Origin: Gaiellasilicea sp963806955 | GTDB taxonomy: Bacteria; Actinomycetota; Thermoleophilia; Gaiellales; Gaiellaceae | Direction: 5' to 3' | DNA: 64,000 bases | Assembly (NCBI GenBank): GCA_963806955.1 | Contig: CAWDZG010000002.1 | Span: 1,364,001 to 1,428,000 of the forward strand | Part shown: piece after piece, positions 15,231 to 23,987 of the stretch | Numbering within the stretch: the stretch's first letter is position 1 | How the letters are laid out: every line of letters begins with the position of its first letter | The notes under the pieces: generated by a model | The model's database searches: none | Told to the model about the DNA's origin: nothing | Seen by the model: the letters and a program-made list of their open reading frames with translations, nothing else | Translations under genes and position numbers: made by a program

Positions 15231-16533
15231 GGACGTGCTCCTGGCGCAGCGCGCGGAGCCGCTCGAAGACGACGCCGACGTTGCGGGTATAGGCGTCGAG
15301 GTCGAAGACGCCGTCGAGGTCGACGCGGCCGGCGATCTCCGCGTCCGCCCGGACGAGCTCCGGGAAGTCGAGGCCCTCGTCCCAGGCGCGCATCGCGTGA
15401 CGCTGGACGAGTCGGTACGCCTCGTCTCGCGGCACGCCCGACTCGACGAGCGCGAGCAGCAGGCGCTGGCTGAAGTACAGCCGGTGGCTCGCGTCGAGGT
15501 TCTCCCGCATCCGCTCGGTCCGCACGACCAGCCCCTCGACGAGCCAGGCGAAGCGGTCGAGCATGTAGTCGACCGCGAGGAAGGCGTCGGGGATGACCAC
15601 CCGCTCGGCGGAGGAGTGGGAGATGTCGCGCTCGTGCCAGAGCGAGACGTTCTCGAGCCCGACGAGGGCGGCGCCGCGGACGACGCGGGCGAGCCCGCAG
15701 ATCCGCTCGGACACGATCGGGTTCCGCTTGTGCGGCATCGCGGACGACCCCTTTTGGCCGCGGCCGAACGGCTCCTCGATCTCGCGCACCTCCGTGCGGG
15801 CGAGGTGGCGCAACTCGAGCGCGAAGCGCTCGAGCGAGGAGGCGACGAGCGCGAGCGCGGACAGGACCTCGGCGTGCCGGTCGCGCTGGAGGATCTGGGT
15901 CGAGCTGGGCGCCGGCTCGAGGCCGAGGCGCTCGCAGGCGATCCGCTCGACCTCCGGGTCGGCGGCCGAGTACGTCCCGACGGCCCCCGAGAGCTTGCCG
16001 ACCCGCATCCCTTCGAGCGCGCGTTCGACGCGGGCTCGGTCGCGCTCGAGCCCGAACGCCCAGCCGGCGAGCTTGAGCCCGAATGTCGTCGGCTCGGCAT
16101 GGACGCCGTGCGTGCGGCCGATCGTGACCGTGTCGCGATGCTCCTCGGCGCGTGCCACGACCGCCGTCAGCGCGCGCTCGAGCCCCGCGAGCAGGAGCGC
16201 ACCGGCCTCGCGGATCTGCAGCGACAGGGCGGTGTCGAGCACGTCCGAAGAGGTCAGGCCGTAGTGGAACCAGCGCCCCTCCTCGCCGAGCTGCTCGGCG
16301 ACGGCGTCGACGAACGCTGCGACGTCGTGGTGGGTCGTCGCCTCGATCTCGGCGACCCGCTCCGGGCTCGGCGGCACCGCCTGGCCGCGAATCGCCGCCA
16401 CCGCGTCGCGTGGCACGACGCCCGTCTCAGCCCACCCGTCGAGCGCCGCCAGCTCGACGTCGAGCCAGCGTTGCAGCTTCGCCTCCTCCGACCAGATCGC
16501 GGACATGGCCGGGCGGGAGTAGCGGGAGATCAC
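15223..16533 (-). CDS. purB: Adenylosuccinate lyase
   Basis: PurB removes fumarate from SAICAR and from adenylosuccinate. The 436-residue protein has the superfamily signature GSSAMPHKRNPIVSERICGL, catalytic His regions TIGRTHGVHAEPTTFG and EATTHHDVAAFVD, and RWFHYGLTSSDVLDTALSLQ. The N-terminus ISRYSRPAMSAIWSEEAKLQ supports the GTG start at 16533. It lies 30 bases after purD and overlaps purC. Confidence 0.96.
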   Translation of the reverse strand: MISRYSRPAMSAIWSEEAKLQRWLDVELAALDGWAETGVVPRDAVAAIRGQAVPPSPERVAEIEATTHHDVAAFVDAVAEQLGEEGRWFHYGLTSSDVLDTALSLQIREAGALLLAGLERALTAVVARAEEHRDTVTIGRTHGVHAEPTTFGLKLAGWAFGLERDRARVERALEGMRVGKLSGAVGTYSAADPEVERIACERLGLEPAPSSTQILQRDRHAEVLSALALVASSLERFALELRHLARTEVREIEEPFGRGQKGSSAMPHKRNPIVSERICGLARVVRGAALVGLENVSLWHERDISHSSAERVVIPDAFLAVDYMLDRFAWLVEGLVVRTERMRENLDASHRLYFSQRLLLALVESGVPRDEAYRLVQRHAMRAWDEGLDFPELVRADAEIAGRVDLDGVFDLDAYTRNVGVVFERLRALRQEHVHA

Positions 16534-16563
16534 GCAGGCGAGTCTAGCGCCCCCTTCGGCGGA

Positions 16564-17784
16564 TCAGCCCTGAGCGCTTGCCGCCGTGAGGGCGATGTCG
16601 CGCCGGAAGCGCATGCCCTCGAAGCGGATCTGCGCACAGCCCTCGTAGGCCTTGTCGCGGGCCTCGGCGACGGTGCCTCCGGTGGCCGTGACGCCGAGGA
16701 TCCGGCCGCCGTTGGTGACGAGGCGGTCGCCGTGCCGCGCCGTGCCCGCGTGGAAGACGAGGGCACCCATGGCTTCCGCGCCCGCGATCCCCTCGATCGT
16801 CGCACCGGTGTCGGAGCGCTCGGGATAGCCGCCGGCCGCGAGCACGACCGTGACCGCGGCGATATCGGCAGCCGCGAGCTCGACGCCCTCCAGCTCGCCA
16901 CCAGCGGCAGCCGCGAGCGCGTCGAGGAAGCCGCCCTCGAGGCACGGCAGGATCGACTGCGTCTCGGGGTCGCCGAAGCGGGCGTTGAACTCGAGCACCC
17001 TGGGGCCCGACTCGGTCAGCATCAACCCGGCGAAGAGGACGCCGACGAACGGCGCGCCGCGGCGGGCCAGCTCCTCGACGACCGGCCGGTGCACCTCGTC
17101 GACGAGTGCGGCCACGTCGTCGGCCCCCATGGCCGGTACGGGCGAGTAGGAGCCCATGCCGCCGGTGTTCGGGCCGGTGTCGTCGTCCCCGATCCGCTTG
17201 AAGTCCTGCGCGGCCGCGAGCGGCAGCACTCTGCGGCCGTCGGCGAGAGCGAACACCGACACTTCGGGCCCGGCGAGCAGCTCCTCGATCACGATCGGGC
17301 CCGGAAACGCGGCTGCGGCGCGCAGGCCCGCGTCGAGCTCCGCGGCCGTCCGGCAGACGAACACGCCCTTGCCGGCGGCGAGGCCGTCGACCTTGACGAC
17401 GCAGGGTGGCCGTGCCACGGCGAGCGACGCAGCGGCCGGCACGCCGGCCGCTGCCATCACGTCCTTCGCGAAGCTCTTCGAGCCCTCGATCCGAGCGGCC
17501 TGACGTCCCGGCCCGAAGACCGCGACCCCGTTCCGCCGCAGCTCATCTGCGACACCGGCGACGAGCGGTGCCTCGGGCCCGATCACGGCGAGGTCGACGT
17601 CGAGGTTCCGCGCCAACCCGAGCAGCGCCTCGCCGTCGTCGGCGCGGACGGGATGGCAGGCGCCGAGCGTCGCGATCCCGGGGTTGCCCGGCGCCGCGTG
17701 CAGGGCGGTCAGACCGGGATCCTGGGCGAGCTTCCAGGCGAGCGCATGCTCGCGCCCGCCGGATCCGACCAGGAGCACCTTCAC
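16564..17784 (-). CDS. purD: Phosphoribosylamine-glycine ligase
   Basis: PurD is an ATP-grasp enzyme making GAR from phosphoribosylamine, glycine and ATP. The 406-residue protein begins MKVLLVGSGGREHALAWKLA, with VVKVDGLAAGKGVFVC (ATP-binding loop), GPIVIEELLAGPEVSVFALA, DDDTGPNTGGMGSYSPVPAM and VLEFNARFGDPETQSILPCL (metal-binding Glu/Asn). It is the first gene of the purDBCSQ unit. No purine riboswitch is apparent in the 117 bases upstream. Confidence 0.96.
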   Translation of the reverse strand: MKVLLVGSGGREHALAWKLAQDPGLTALHAAPGNPGIATLGACHPVRADDGEALLGLARNLDVDLAVIGPEAPLVAGVADELRRNGVAVFGPGRQAARIEGSKSFAKDVMAAAGVPAAASLAVARPPCVVKVDGLAAGKGVFVCRTAAELDAGLRAAAAFPGPIVIEELLAGPEVSVFALADGRRVLPLAAAQDFKRIGDDDTGPNTGGMGSYSPVPAMGADDVAALVDEVHRPVVEELARRGAPFVGVLFAGLMLTESGPRVLEFNARFGDPETQSILPCLEGGFLDALAAAAGGELEGVELAAADIAAVTVVLAAGGYPERSDTGATIEGIAGAEAMGALVFHAGTARHGDRLVTNGGRILGVTATGGTVAEARDKAYEGCAQIRFEGMRFRRDIALTAASAQG

Positions 17785-17901
17785 GGCGGCCGAGTCTAAC
17801 GGGGTGTCTCCGTATTGCTGTGGGGTCGCGCGTGCGCACCGTGCAGGATGAGGCGGACCGTGGTGACCGCCGTCAGGCCCTGCGTCACCCGAGTCGGTGG
17901 T

Positions 17902-18609
17902 TCAGTCCTTCGTCGCAGGGGACTCGGCGACGCAGAGGACTCCCGTGTTGCCGTCCTGGTCGGCGATCACGGTGAGCGACGGCGCGTCGCTGTCATCGAC
18001 GACGGTCCCACCCGCGGCGACGGCGGCGGCGATTCGTTGCTCGGCAACCTCGGGCGCCACATAGACCTCGACGTGGAACCGCTGACGTGGAGTCTCGTGC
18101 TCGTCGGCGTCCCCGAACCACAGGTTCGGGACCCGTCCCGTGGCGTCCCGGATCTCGTCGCTGGGGGACCCGTGGCCCTGGGCCTCGGCGTTCCCGGTCA
18201 GCAGGGCGGCCCACACCGGGGCGATGGTCGCGGAGTGCGCCGTGTCGAGGCCGAGCTCGATGACGCTGACCGAGGCCGGGTCGGCGTCGACCTTGTGGTC
18301 GGCGGCGATCTCGGTGATCCGTCGCGCGAGGTCGACGTCCTGCTGGGTCACCCATTCGACGACGTGTTCGGTGCCCTCGTCGTCGCGGTAGATGGCGTCG
18401 GCGCTGGTCAGCTTGAGGTCGACGTACCCATTGCCGATCGACACGCTCGGGTGGTGTCCGAGCGCGTCCCCCGCTTCGCCCACCGCGGCGACGAACCGTG
18501 CGCCGGTGCCGAAGTCGTCGACCAGGTAGCGGGCGTGCAGCCCCTGGGCCAGCTTGCGCCAGTCGGCCAGTTTGGCCTCGGCGATCTCCGCGCCCTTCAG
18601 CATGTCCAT
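17902..18609 (-). CDS. Pterin carbinolamine dehydratase-like and VOC domain fusion
   Basis: Two domains are visible in 235 residues. The first (about 1-105) resembles 4a-hydroxytetrahydrobiopterin dehydratase: LADWRKLAQGLHARYLVDDF, FVAAVGEAGDALGHHPSVSI then GNGYVDLKLTSAD with the tandem HH-P active-site motif. The second (about 110-235) is glyoxalase/VOC-like: VIELGLDTAHSATIAPVWAA, VPNLWFGDADEHETPRQRFH, VEVYVAPEVAEQRIAAAVAA. ATG 18609 or 18603 could be used. Such fusions occur in actinobacteria with no assigned function. The dehydratase activity is inferred from the HHP motif only. Confidence 0.75.
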   Translation of the reverse strand: MDMLKGAEIAEAKLADWRKLAQGLHARYLVDDFGTGARFVAAVGEAGDALGHHPSVSIGNGYVDLKLTSADAIYRDDEGTEHVVEWVTQQDVDLARRITEIAADHKVDADPASVSVIELGLDTAHSATIAPVWAALLTGNAEAQGHGSPSDEIRDATGRVPNLWFGDADEHETPRQRFHVEVYVAPEVAEQRIAAAVAAGGTVVDDSDAPSLTVIADQDGNTGVLCVAESPATKD

Positions 18610-18706
18610 GTTCGCGACCGTATCTGTGATTCGGCTGCAGCGCTCGTGCTGCGCATCACGGAGCGGTCCCGGCGCGAAGCCCGCCAATCGGGACACACGC
18701 AGTACG

Positions 18707-20095
18707 TCACGCGCGGGCGACTCGTTCGAGCGCGGCGACGACCGCCGCGTCGAAGTGCGTGCCGGCGCAGCGACGCAGCTCCGCGAGCGCCTCCGCCGGT
18801 GTGCGACCGGCGCGGTAGGGCCGGTCGGTCGTGATCGCGCTGTAGGCGTCGCAGGCGCACACGATCCGCGCGACCAGGGGGATGTCCTCGCCGGCGAGCC
18901 CGTCCGGATACCCGCCACCGTCGTAGCGCTCGTGGCAGGAGCGGACGAGGTGACCGACGTTGCCGAGCACGCCCCCGACCCGGTCGAGCATCTCCTCGCC
19001 GATCACCGTGTGGGTCTCCATCGTCGCCCGCTCCTCGGGCGTGAGCGGACCGGGCTTGTTGATGATCTCGTTCGGGATCCGGATCTTGCCGATGTCGTGC
19101 AGCATCGCGACGAACTCGGTGTCGCGCCGACCGCGCGTGTCGAGGCCGAGCTCCTCGGCGACCGCGACCGAGAGGGTCACGACGTCGCGGCTGTGCGAGC
19201 CCGTGTAGGCGTCGTCGGCCTCGACGACGTCACCCAGCAGGAGCGCCGTGCCGCGGTACGCGTGGCTGAGCTCGAGTGCGTGGTCGACGCGGGCGCGGCG
19301 CTCGCGCGCGAACGTTCGGAGGAGTGCGACGAGCGGGAGCACGAGCGCGAAGGCTGCATCGTGCTCCGCCGCTGCGAAGGCCGCCAGCAGCCCGACCGGA
19401 GCAAGTGCAGCGTCGGCGGCCCAGGTCACGCTCATGAAGCGCGCGAGCTGACGTTGTGGGATGCCCAGGGCGATCCGCTCGTGCGTCGCCGCGGAAGCGA
19501 ACTCGAACGCGAACTGCGCACCGAGCGCGAGCAGGTAGATCGGCCAATCTCCGAGCGCCGGCTTCCCCTCGCCCGCAGCAAAGAGCACGAGCACCGGGCC
19601 CAGGGAGTAGAAGCTGTTGCCCAGGCGCACGAGCACGCGCTCCGCCTGGATGCGGCCTTCCGCGATCTCGGCGATGTTGGCGAGCATGATTCCGCCCGCC
19701 ACCATCAGCGGGACGAGGCCGAGGGGAAGCAGGAACAGCATCGGCACGAAGACGAGCTGCGTCGGCACCGCCAGGCCGGAGCCGACCTCGAATTCGATCC
19801 GGTAGGTCAGGGCGTACGCCGCGAGCAGACCCAGAACGAGTGCGGGGGACGGGCTCCGCGACGACTCGGTCAGGAAGAGCGCGGTCGCGACGATCACGAA
19901 GACGCCTCCGGGCACGACGTTCGCCCAGAGCTCGCGGCGGCCCAGCCTCGAGCCGCGCCGGGTGCGACCGTCCTCGATTCGCCCTTCGAGGTCGGGGTCG
20001 AGCTCGTTGCGGCTGCCCGGCCGCTCGGGCACGACCACGGGATTGCCTGCCGCGGTGCTCACGACCGAGGTATCGGAACACCTGCGGCAGCGCAC
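18707..20095 (-). CDS. Membrane HD-GYP protein, probable cyclic-di-GMP phosphodiesterase
   Basis: The 462-residue protein has six or more hydrophobic segments in residues 60-265 (for example VVPGGVFVIVATALFLTES and FVPMLFLLPLGLVPLMVAGG), then a cytoplasmic HD-GYP domain: FVAMLHDIGKIRIPNEIINK, TVIGEEMLDRVGG, SCHERYDGGGYPDGLAGEDI, VARIVCACDAYSAITTDRPY. HD and GYP metal and substrate residues are intact, supporting cyclic-di-GMP hydrolysis to GMP. GTG 20062 (VSTAAGNP) is an alternative start. No periplasmic sensor is recognisable; the membrane part may itself sense. Confidence 0.85.
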   Translation of the reverse strand: MRCRRCSDTSVVSTAAGNPVVVPERPGSRNELDPDLEGRIEDGRTRRGSRLGRRELWANVVPGGVFVIVATALFLTESSRSPSPALVLGLLAAYALTYRIEFEVGSGLAVPTQLVFVPMLFLLPLGLVPLMVAGGIMLANIAEIAEGRIQAERVLVRLGNSFYSLGPVLVLFAAGEGKPALGDWPIYLLALGAQFAFEFASAATHERIALGIPQRQLARFMSVTWAADAALAPVGLLAAFAAAEHDAAFALVLPLVALLRTFARERRARVDHALELSHAYRGTALLLGDVVEADDAYTGSHSRDVVTLSVAVAEELGLDTRGRRDTEFVAMLHDIGKIRIPNEIINKPGPLTPEERATMETHTVIGEEMLDRVGGVLGNVGHLVRSCHERYDGGGYPDGLAGEDIPLVARIVCACDAYSAITTDRPYRAGRTPAEALAELRRCAGTHFDAAVVAALERVARA

Positions 20096-20217
20096 TCACT
20101 CGAACGAGGGATTCCGCGGTCGTCGCTGCGTCGTCACCCAACCGGGTGATGGTCGGTACGCCGTTTCGGCAGACACTGCGAGCACTGCGGTTCGACAAAG
20201 GGAGAGGCACGGAACAC

Positions 20218-20859
20218 ATGGTTACTGCGGAACTTTCACGGTCTGGTGCTCGGTGGCTGTTGACCCTGCTCGCAGCGACGGTCGCGGTCGTCTGCCTGAC
20301 GACACAACCCGCCCGCGCGGCGGATGACTCGCTGCTCGGCTGCGGTTACGACGCCTCGCATCCGTTCCTACGCTGGCTCGACCCACTCCCCTACACGCTC
20401 CTGCCGAACGGCGGCTTCGAGTCCGGCGCCACCGGCTGGACGCTCAGCGGCGGCGCGAAGGTCGCCTCCGGCAACCACCCCTTCGCCGGTGGCAGCCGTT
20501 CGCTGATCCTGCCCTCCGGCAGCTCGGCGACGTCCGCGCCGATGTGCATGGGTCTCGTCCTCCCGGTCGTCCGCTTCTTCTCGACGGGCGGCTCGCTGCT
20601 CTCCTACCTCCAGGTCGAGGCGCTCTACACGAACGCGGCGGGGCGCCGGCAGTCCGTGATGCTGCTGCCCGTCGGTCTGCCGTCATCCTCGTGGACGCCG
20701 AACCTGCCCATGCTGCAGCTCGGCGGTGCGATCAACGCGCTGACGCTGAATGGGTTCACGACGGACATTCAGCTTCGCTTCACGCCGCGGGGAACGCTCT
20801 TCGGCAGCGGCACCTGGCGGATCGACGACGTCTACGTCGATCCCTGGAAGACGATCTAG
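20218..20859 (+). CDS. Secreted protein of unknown function
   Basis: A 213-residue protein with a Sec signal peptide (WLLTLLAATVAVVCLTTQPA then RAADD). The mature part contains LLPNGGFESGATGWTLSGGA and GSGTWRIDDVYVDPW, a pattern seen in carbohydrate-binding jelly-roll domains. A Cys pair may form a disulfide. ATG 20218 is preceded by AAAGGGAGAGG. A surface or wall-binding role is plausible but unproven. It ends at a bidirectional hairpin shared with purA. Confidence 0.7.
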   Translation: MVTAELSRSGARWLLTLLAATVAVVCLTTQPARAADDSLLGCGYDASHPFLRWLDPLPYTLLPNGGFESGATGWTLSGGAKVASGNHPFAGGSRSLILPSGSSATSAPMCMGLVLPVVRFFSTGGSLLSYLQVEALYTNAAGRRQSVMLLPVGLPSSSWTPNLPMLQLGGAINALTLNGFTTDIQLRFTPRGTLFGSGTWRIDDVYVDPWKTI

Positions 20860-20865
20860 GAACGG

Positions 20866-22140
20866 CTAGCTGCGCGCGAGCACCTGCTCGCGCGCAGCGC
20901 CGGTCCCCACGAGCTCGACCGGCACGCCTAGCGCGCGTTCGACCAGCTCGACGTAGGCACGGGCGGCGTCGGGAAGGTCGCCGAGCGTCGAGCAGTCGTC
21001 GAGCGGCTCGGCCCAGCCGGGCACCGTCTCGAACACCGGCTCGGCGTGGTGGAAGTCGCTCTGGTGCGCGGGGAACTCCTCGCTCTCGCTGCCGTCGGGC
21101 AGCCGGTAGCGGACGCAGACCTGCAGCTCGTCGAAGGCCGAGAGCACGTCCAGCTTCGTCAGCGCGAGCGACGTGATCCCGTTGAGCCGGACCGCGTAGC
21201 GCAGGGCGACGAGGTCGAGCCACCCCGGGCGGCGGTCACGGCCGGTGACCGTGCCGTACTCCTGCCCGAGCTCTCGCACCTCGGCGGCCAGGCCGGGCTC
21301 CATCTCGCTCGGGAACGGGCCGGCGCCGACGCGGGTGACGTACGCCTTCGAGACGCCGATCACGGCATCGATCCGCGTCGGCCCGATCCCGATCCCCGTC
21401 GCGGCGGCCCCGGCGATCGGGTTCGACGAGGTCACGAAGGGATAGGTCCCGTGGTCGAGGTCGAGCAGTGTCCCCTGAGCGCCCTCGAGCAGGACCCGGC
21501 TGCCCTCGCGGAGGGCGGTGTCGACGAGCAGCGAGGTGTCGGCCACGTACGGGCGCAGTCGCTGCGCGAACGCCTCCTGACGGGCGGCGACGTCCTCCAG
21601 CTCGAACGGCTCGTGCTCGTAGACGCGCTCCAGCCAGACGTTCTTCTCGGCGAGCGCGACCTCGATCTTCTGGCGCAGGATCTTCGGATCGAGCAGGTCC
21701 TGCACGCGGATGCCGAGCCGCGCCGCCTTGTCGGCGTAGGCCGGGCCGATCCCGCGGCGTGTCGTGCCGATCTGCAGCTTGCCCAGCCGCTTCTCGCTCG
21801 CGCCGTCGATCGCGATGTGCCACGGCATGATCAGGTGCGCGTTGCCGGAGATCTTCAGCGGCTCGGATGAGATCCCGCGCTCCTCGAGCCCGTCCAGCTC
21901 CTCGAGCAGCACCTCGGGATCGACGACGCAGCCGGCGCCGAGGACGCTCGTCTTGCCGGAGAGGATCCCGGACGGGAGGTGCCTGAACTTGAAGGTCTCC
22001 CCGTCGACGATCACGGTGTGGCCCGCGTTCGGACCGCCCTGGTAGCGGCAGACGATGTCGCACTCCTGCGCGAGCAGGTCGACGATCTTGCCCTTCCCCT
22101 CGTCGCCCCACTGCGCGCCCACGATCACGGTGGCAGGCAC
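20866..22140 (-). CDS. purA: Adenylosuccinate synthetase
   Basis: PurA joins IMP and aspartate using GTP, the first step to AMP. The 424-residue protein starts VPATVIVGAQWGDEGKGKIV with the G-D-E-G-K-G-K loop, then CRYQGGPNAGHTVIVDGETF, GTTRRGIGPAYADKAARLGI, GAQGTLLDLDHGTYPFVTSS and GVSKAYVTRVGAGPFPSEM. GTG 22140 is supported by the conserved N-terminus. It follows a small zinc-finger-like gene and dnaB on the same strand. Confidence 0.96.
   Translation of the reverse strand: MPATVIVGAQWGDEGKGKIVDLLAQECDIVCRYQGGPNAGHTVIVDGETFKFRHLPSGILSGKTSVLGAGCVVDPEVLLEELDGLEERGISSEPLKISGNAHLIMPWHIAIDGASEKRLGKLQIGTTRRGIGPAYADKAARLGIRVQDLLDPKILRQKIEVALAEKNVWLERVYEHEPFELEDVAARQEAFAQRLRPYVADTSLLVDTALREGSRVLLEGAQGTLLDLDHGTYPFVTSSNPIAGAAATGIGIGPTRIDAVIGVSKAYVTRVGAGPFPSEMEPGLAAEVRELGQEYGTVTGRDRRPGWLDLVALRYAVRLNGITSLALTKLDVLSAFDELQVCVRYRLPDGSESEEFPAHQSDFHHAEPVFETVPGWAEPLDDCSTLGDLPDAARAYVELVERALGVPVELVGTGAAREQVLARS
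20869..20898. terminator. Hairpin at the convergent end of purA and the secreted gene
   Basis: Fourteen-bp perfect arms (GCTGCGCGCGAGCA and complement) with a two-base loop, starting ten bases after the secreted gene stop. It lies inside the last purA codons, so it would act mainly on the plus-strand transcript. Confidence 0.55.
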
Positions 22141-22159
22141 GACGGGGAGTGTGCCCGAA

Positions 22160-22369
22160 CTAGTGGACGTGCATGCCGATCGGGTCGCGATTCCCACGCT
22201 GGACGCTGATCGCGTGGCCCCGCGGGCAGCTGACGGCGCTGTGCTCGCGCTCGAGCTCGAGCCGGCCCTCGACCTGCGCGCCGAGGTACCCGTTCGCGGC
22301 GGCGCACTGCTCGCAGACGACGATGTACGACGTCGCCCGCGGCGCCAGCCAGACCGTCTGGTCGATCAT
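22160..22369 (-). CDS. Small zinc-ribbon-like protein
   Basis: A 69-residue protein with VCEQCAAANGYLGAQ and AVSCPRGHAISVQ, that is Cys-x2-Cys and Cys-x3-His, a likely zinc site. No family could be named. It lies between dnaB (24 bases upstream) and purA (19 bases downstream) on the same strand, so it is probably co-transcribed with them. Confidence 0.6.
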   Translation of the reverse strand: MIDQTVWLAPRATSYIVVCEQCAAANGYLGAQVEGRLELEREHSAVSCPRGHAISVQRGNRDPIGMHVH

Positions 22370-22393
22370 GCCGTGCTCCTTCCGTGACCCCTC

Positions 22394-23755
22394 TTAGGCC
22401 GCCGCCAGGTCGGCGAACTTCGCGTAGCGCTTGAGGAACGAGAGCTTGATCGTGTCCGTCGGCCCGTTGCGGTGCTTGGCGAGGATCAGCTCGGCGATCC
22501 CCTGGCTGTCCGACTCCTCGCCGTTGTAGTACTCGTCGCGGTAGACGAAGCCGACGAGGTCGGCGTCCTGCTCGATCGAGCCCGACTCGCGCAGGTCGGA
22601 GAGGATCGGACGCTTGTCGTGCCGCTGTTCGACCGCGCGCGACAGCTGCGAGAGCGCGACGATCGGCACCTCGAGGTCGCGGGCCAGCAGCTTGAGCGAC
22701 CGTGAGATCTGCGAGACCTCCTGGACGCGGTTCTCCGAGTTGCCGCCGGAGGTCATCAGCTGCAGGTAGTCGACGATGATCAGGCCGAGATCGGGCTGGC
22801 GCGACTTCAGCCGCCGGGCCTTGGAGCGGATCTCCATCATCGTGATCGAGCCGGTGTCGTCGACGTAGATCGGCGCCTTCATCAGCTTGTCGCACGCGGC
22901 GGTCAGGCGCGGCCAGTCCTCCGGCTTCAGCTTCCCGGTGCGGAGGCTCTGCGACTCGACCTTCGCCTCGCTGCACATCATCCGCTGGGTCACCTCGCTC
23001 TTCGACATCTCCAGCGTGAACATCGCGACCGGGATCTCGTTGCGGACGGCGAGGTTCTGGGCCATCTGCAGGGCGAGCGCCGACTTCCCCATCGACGGGC
23101 GCGCGGCGATGATGATCAGGTTGCCCGGCTGGAAGCCGGACGTGAGCTTGTCGAGCTCCTTGAAGCCGGTCGGGATCCCCGTCACGTCGGCGCCCGCCTC
23201 GTACAGGTGCATGATCCGCTCGAAGCTCTCCTTCAGCAGGATCTCGATGTGGGTGAAGTCGCTCGTCACCCGTTGCTGGGCGAGGTCGAAGACGATCTGC
23301 TCGGCGCGGTCGACGAGGTCGGTCGTCTCACCGGGGCGGTCCTGGCCGAGGCGCACGATCTCCGTGCCCGCGCGGACGAGCCCGCGCAGGGTGGCCATCT
23401 CGCGGACGATCCGGGCGTAGTGGGCGGCGTTCGCCGTGGCGGGCACGAGCGCGGCGAGCTCGTGGATGCGGCCGCGCCCGCCGACCTGCTCCAGCTCCCC
23501 GCGCTCCTCGAGCGAGTCGACGAGCGTGATCGCGTCGACCGGCTCGCCCTGCTGGTACAGGGCGAGGCACGCGCGGTAGACGGTGCCGTGGCTCTCGCGG
23601 TAGAAGTCCTCGGCCGAGAGGATCTCCGTGACGGCCCCGATCGCGCCGGGCGAGAGCAGCATTGCGCCCAGCACCGACTCCTCCGCCTCGAGATTCTGCG
23701 GCGGCACATGGGGAGACGGCGCCCCGGACGGAGGCGTGGTGGCGACTTGGGCCAT
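22394..23755 (-). CDS. dnaB: Replicative DNA helicase
   Basis: DnaB is the hexameric 5'-3' fork helicase. The 453-residue protein has the N-terminal collar domain starting PPQNLEAEESVLGAMLLSPG, then the RecA-like motor: Walker A AARPSMGKSALALQMAQNLA, Walker B LGLIIVDYLQLMTSGG, and RDLEVPIVALSQLSRAVEQR plus RPILSDLRESGSIEQDADLV. No intein is present. ATG 23755 is chosen because upstream codons are low-complexity. It follows rplI after a 232-base region holding a long palindrome and DnaA-box-like motifs. Confidence 0.96.
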   Translation of the reverse strand: MAQVATTPPSGAPSPHVPPQNLEAEESVLGAMLLSPGAIGAVTEILSAEDFYRESHGTVYRACLALYQQGEPVDAITLVDSLEERGELEQVGGRGRIHELAALVPATANAAHYARIVREMATLRGLVRAGTEIVRLGQDRPGETTDLVDRAEQIVFDLAQQRVTSDFTHIEILLKESFERIMHLYEAGADVTGIPTGFKELDKLTSGFQPGNLIIIAARPSMGKSALALQMAQNLAVRNEIPVAMFTLEMSKSEVTQRMMCSEAKVESQSLRTGKLKPEDWPRLTAACDKLMKAPIYVDDTGSITMMEIRSKARRLKSRQPDLGLIIVDYLQLMTSGGNSENRVQEVSQISRSLKLLARDLEVPIVALSQLSRAVEQRHDKRPILSDLRESGSIEQDADLVGFVYRDEYYNGEESDSQGIAELILAKHRNGPTDTIKLSFLKRYAKFADLAAA

Positions 23756-23797
23756 GCGCCCATTCAAGCCGCGGCGGCGGACGGCCTCAACCTTGGG

Positions 23798-23986
23798 GAT
23801 CCACAGGGAGCTGTGGGCAGCGGCGCTGCCTCTGTGCAGGGAGAAGGAACGCGCGTTCGCCTGCTTGTCCACCGTGGCGGGTGGTGTGGCTCCCGGCCTG
23901 TCCACAGGAGACCTGTCCGCTTCTGCCGGAGAGAGCGGGAAGTTCACAGTGTGCTCCACACCCCTGTGGAGCACACTGTGGATGAC
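23798..23986. other. Cluster of DnaA-box-like motifs upstream of dnaB
   Basis: Within 190 bases are GGATCCACA (23798), TTGTCCACC (23865-23873), CTGTCCACA (23898-23906), TGCTCCACA (23952-23960), its inverted copy, and on the minus strand TCATCCACA ending the cluster. Several match the actinobacterial box TTGTCCACA or TTATCCACA at 7-8 of 9 bases. No AT-rich unwinding element, dnaA or dnaN is present, so regulation of dnaB by DnaA or a secondary binding cluster is more likely than an origin. Confidence 0.4.
23945..23980. repeat. Perfect 16-bp inverted repeat between rplI and dnaB
   Basis: Arms CACAGTGTGCTCCACA and TGTGGAGCACACTGTG flank a CCCC loop. It starts seven bases past the rplI stop on the minus strand and could be a terminator or attenuator, but it also contains two divergent DnaA-box-like halves. 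No T-run follows. Confidence 0.65.
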
Positions 23987-23987
23987 C

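Noticed and set aside
17785..17901. Purine riboswitch before purD
   Set aside because: No purine aptamer core or three-way junction pattern could be drawn.
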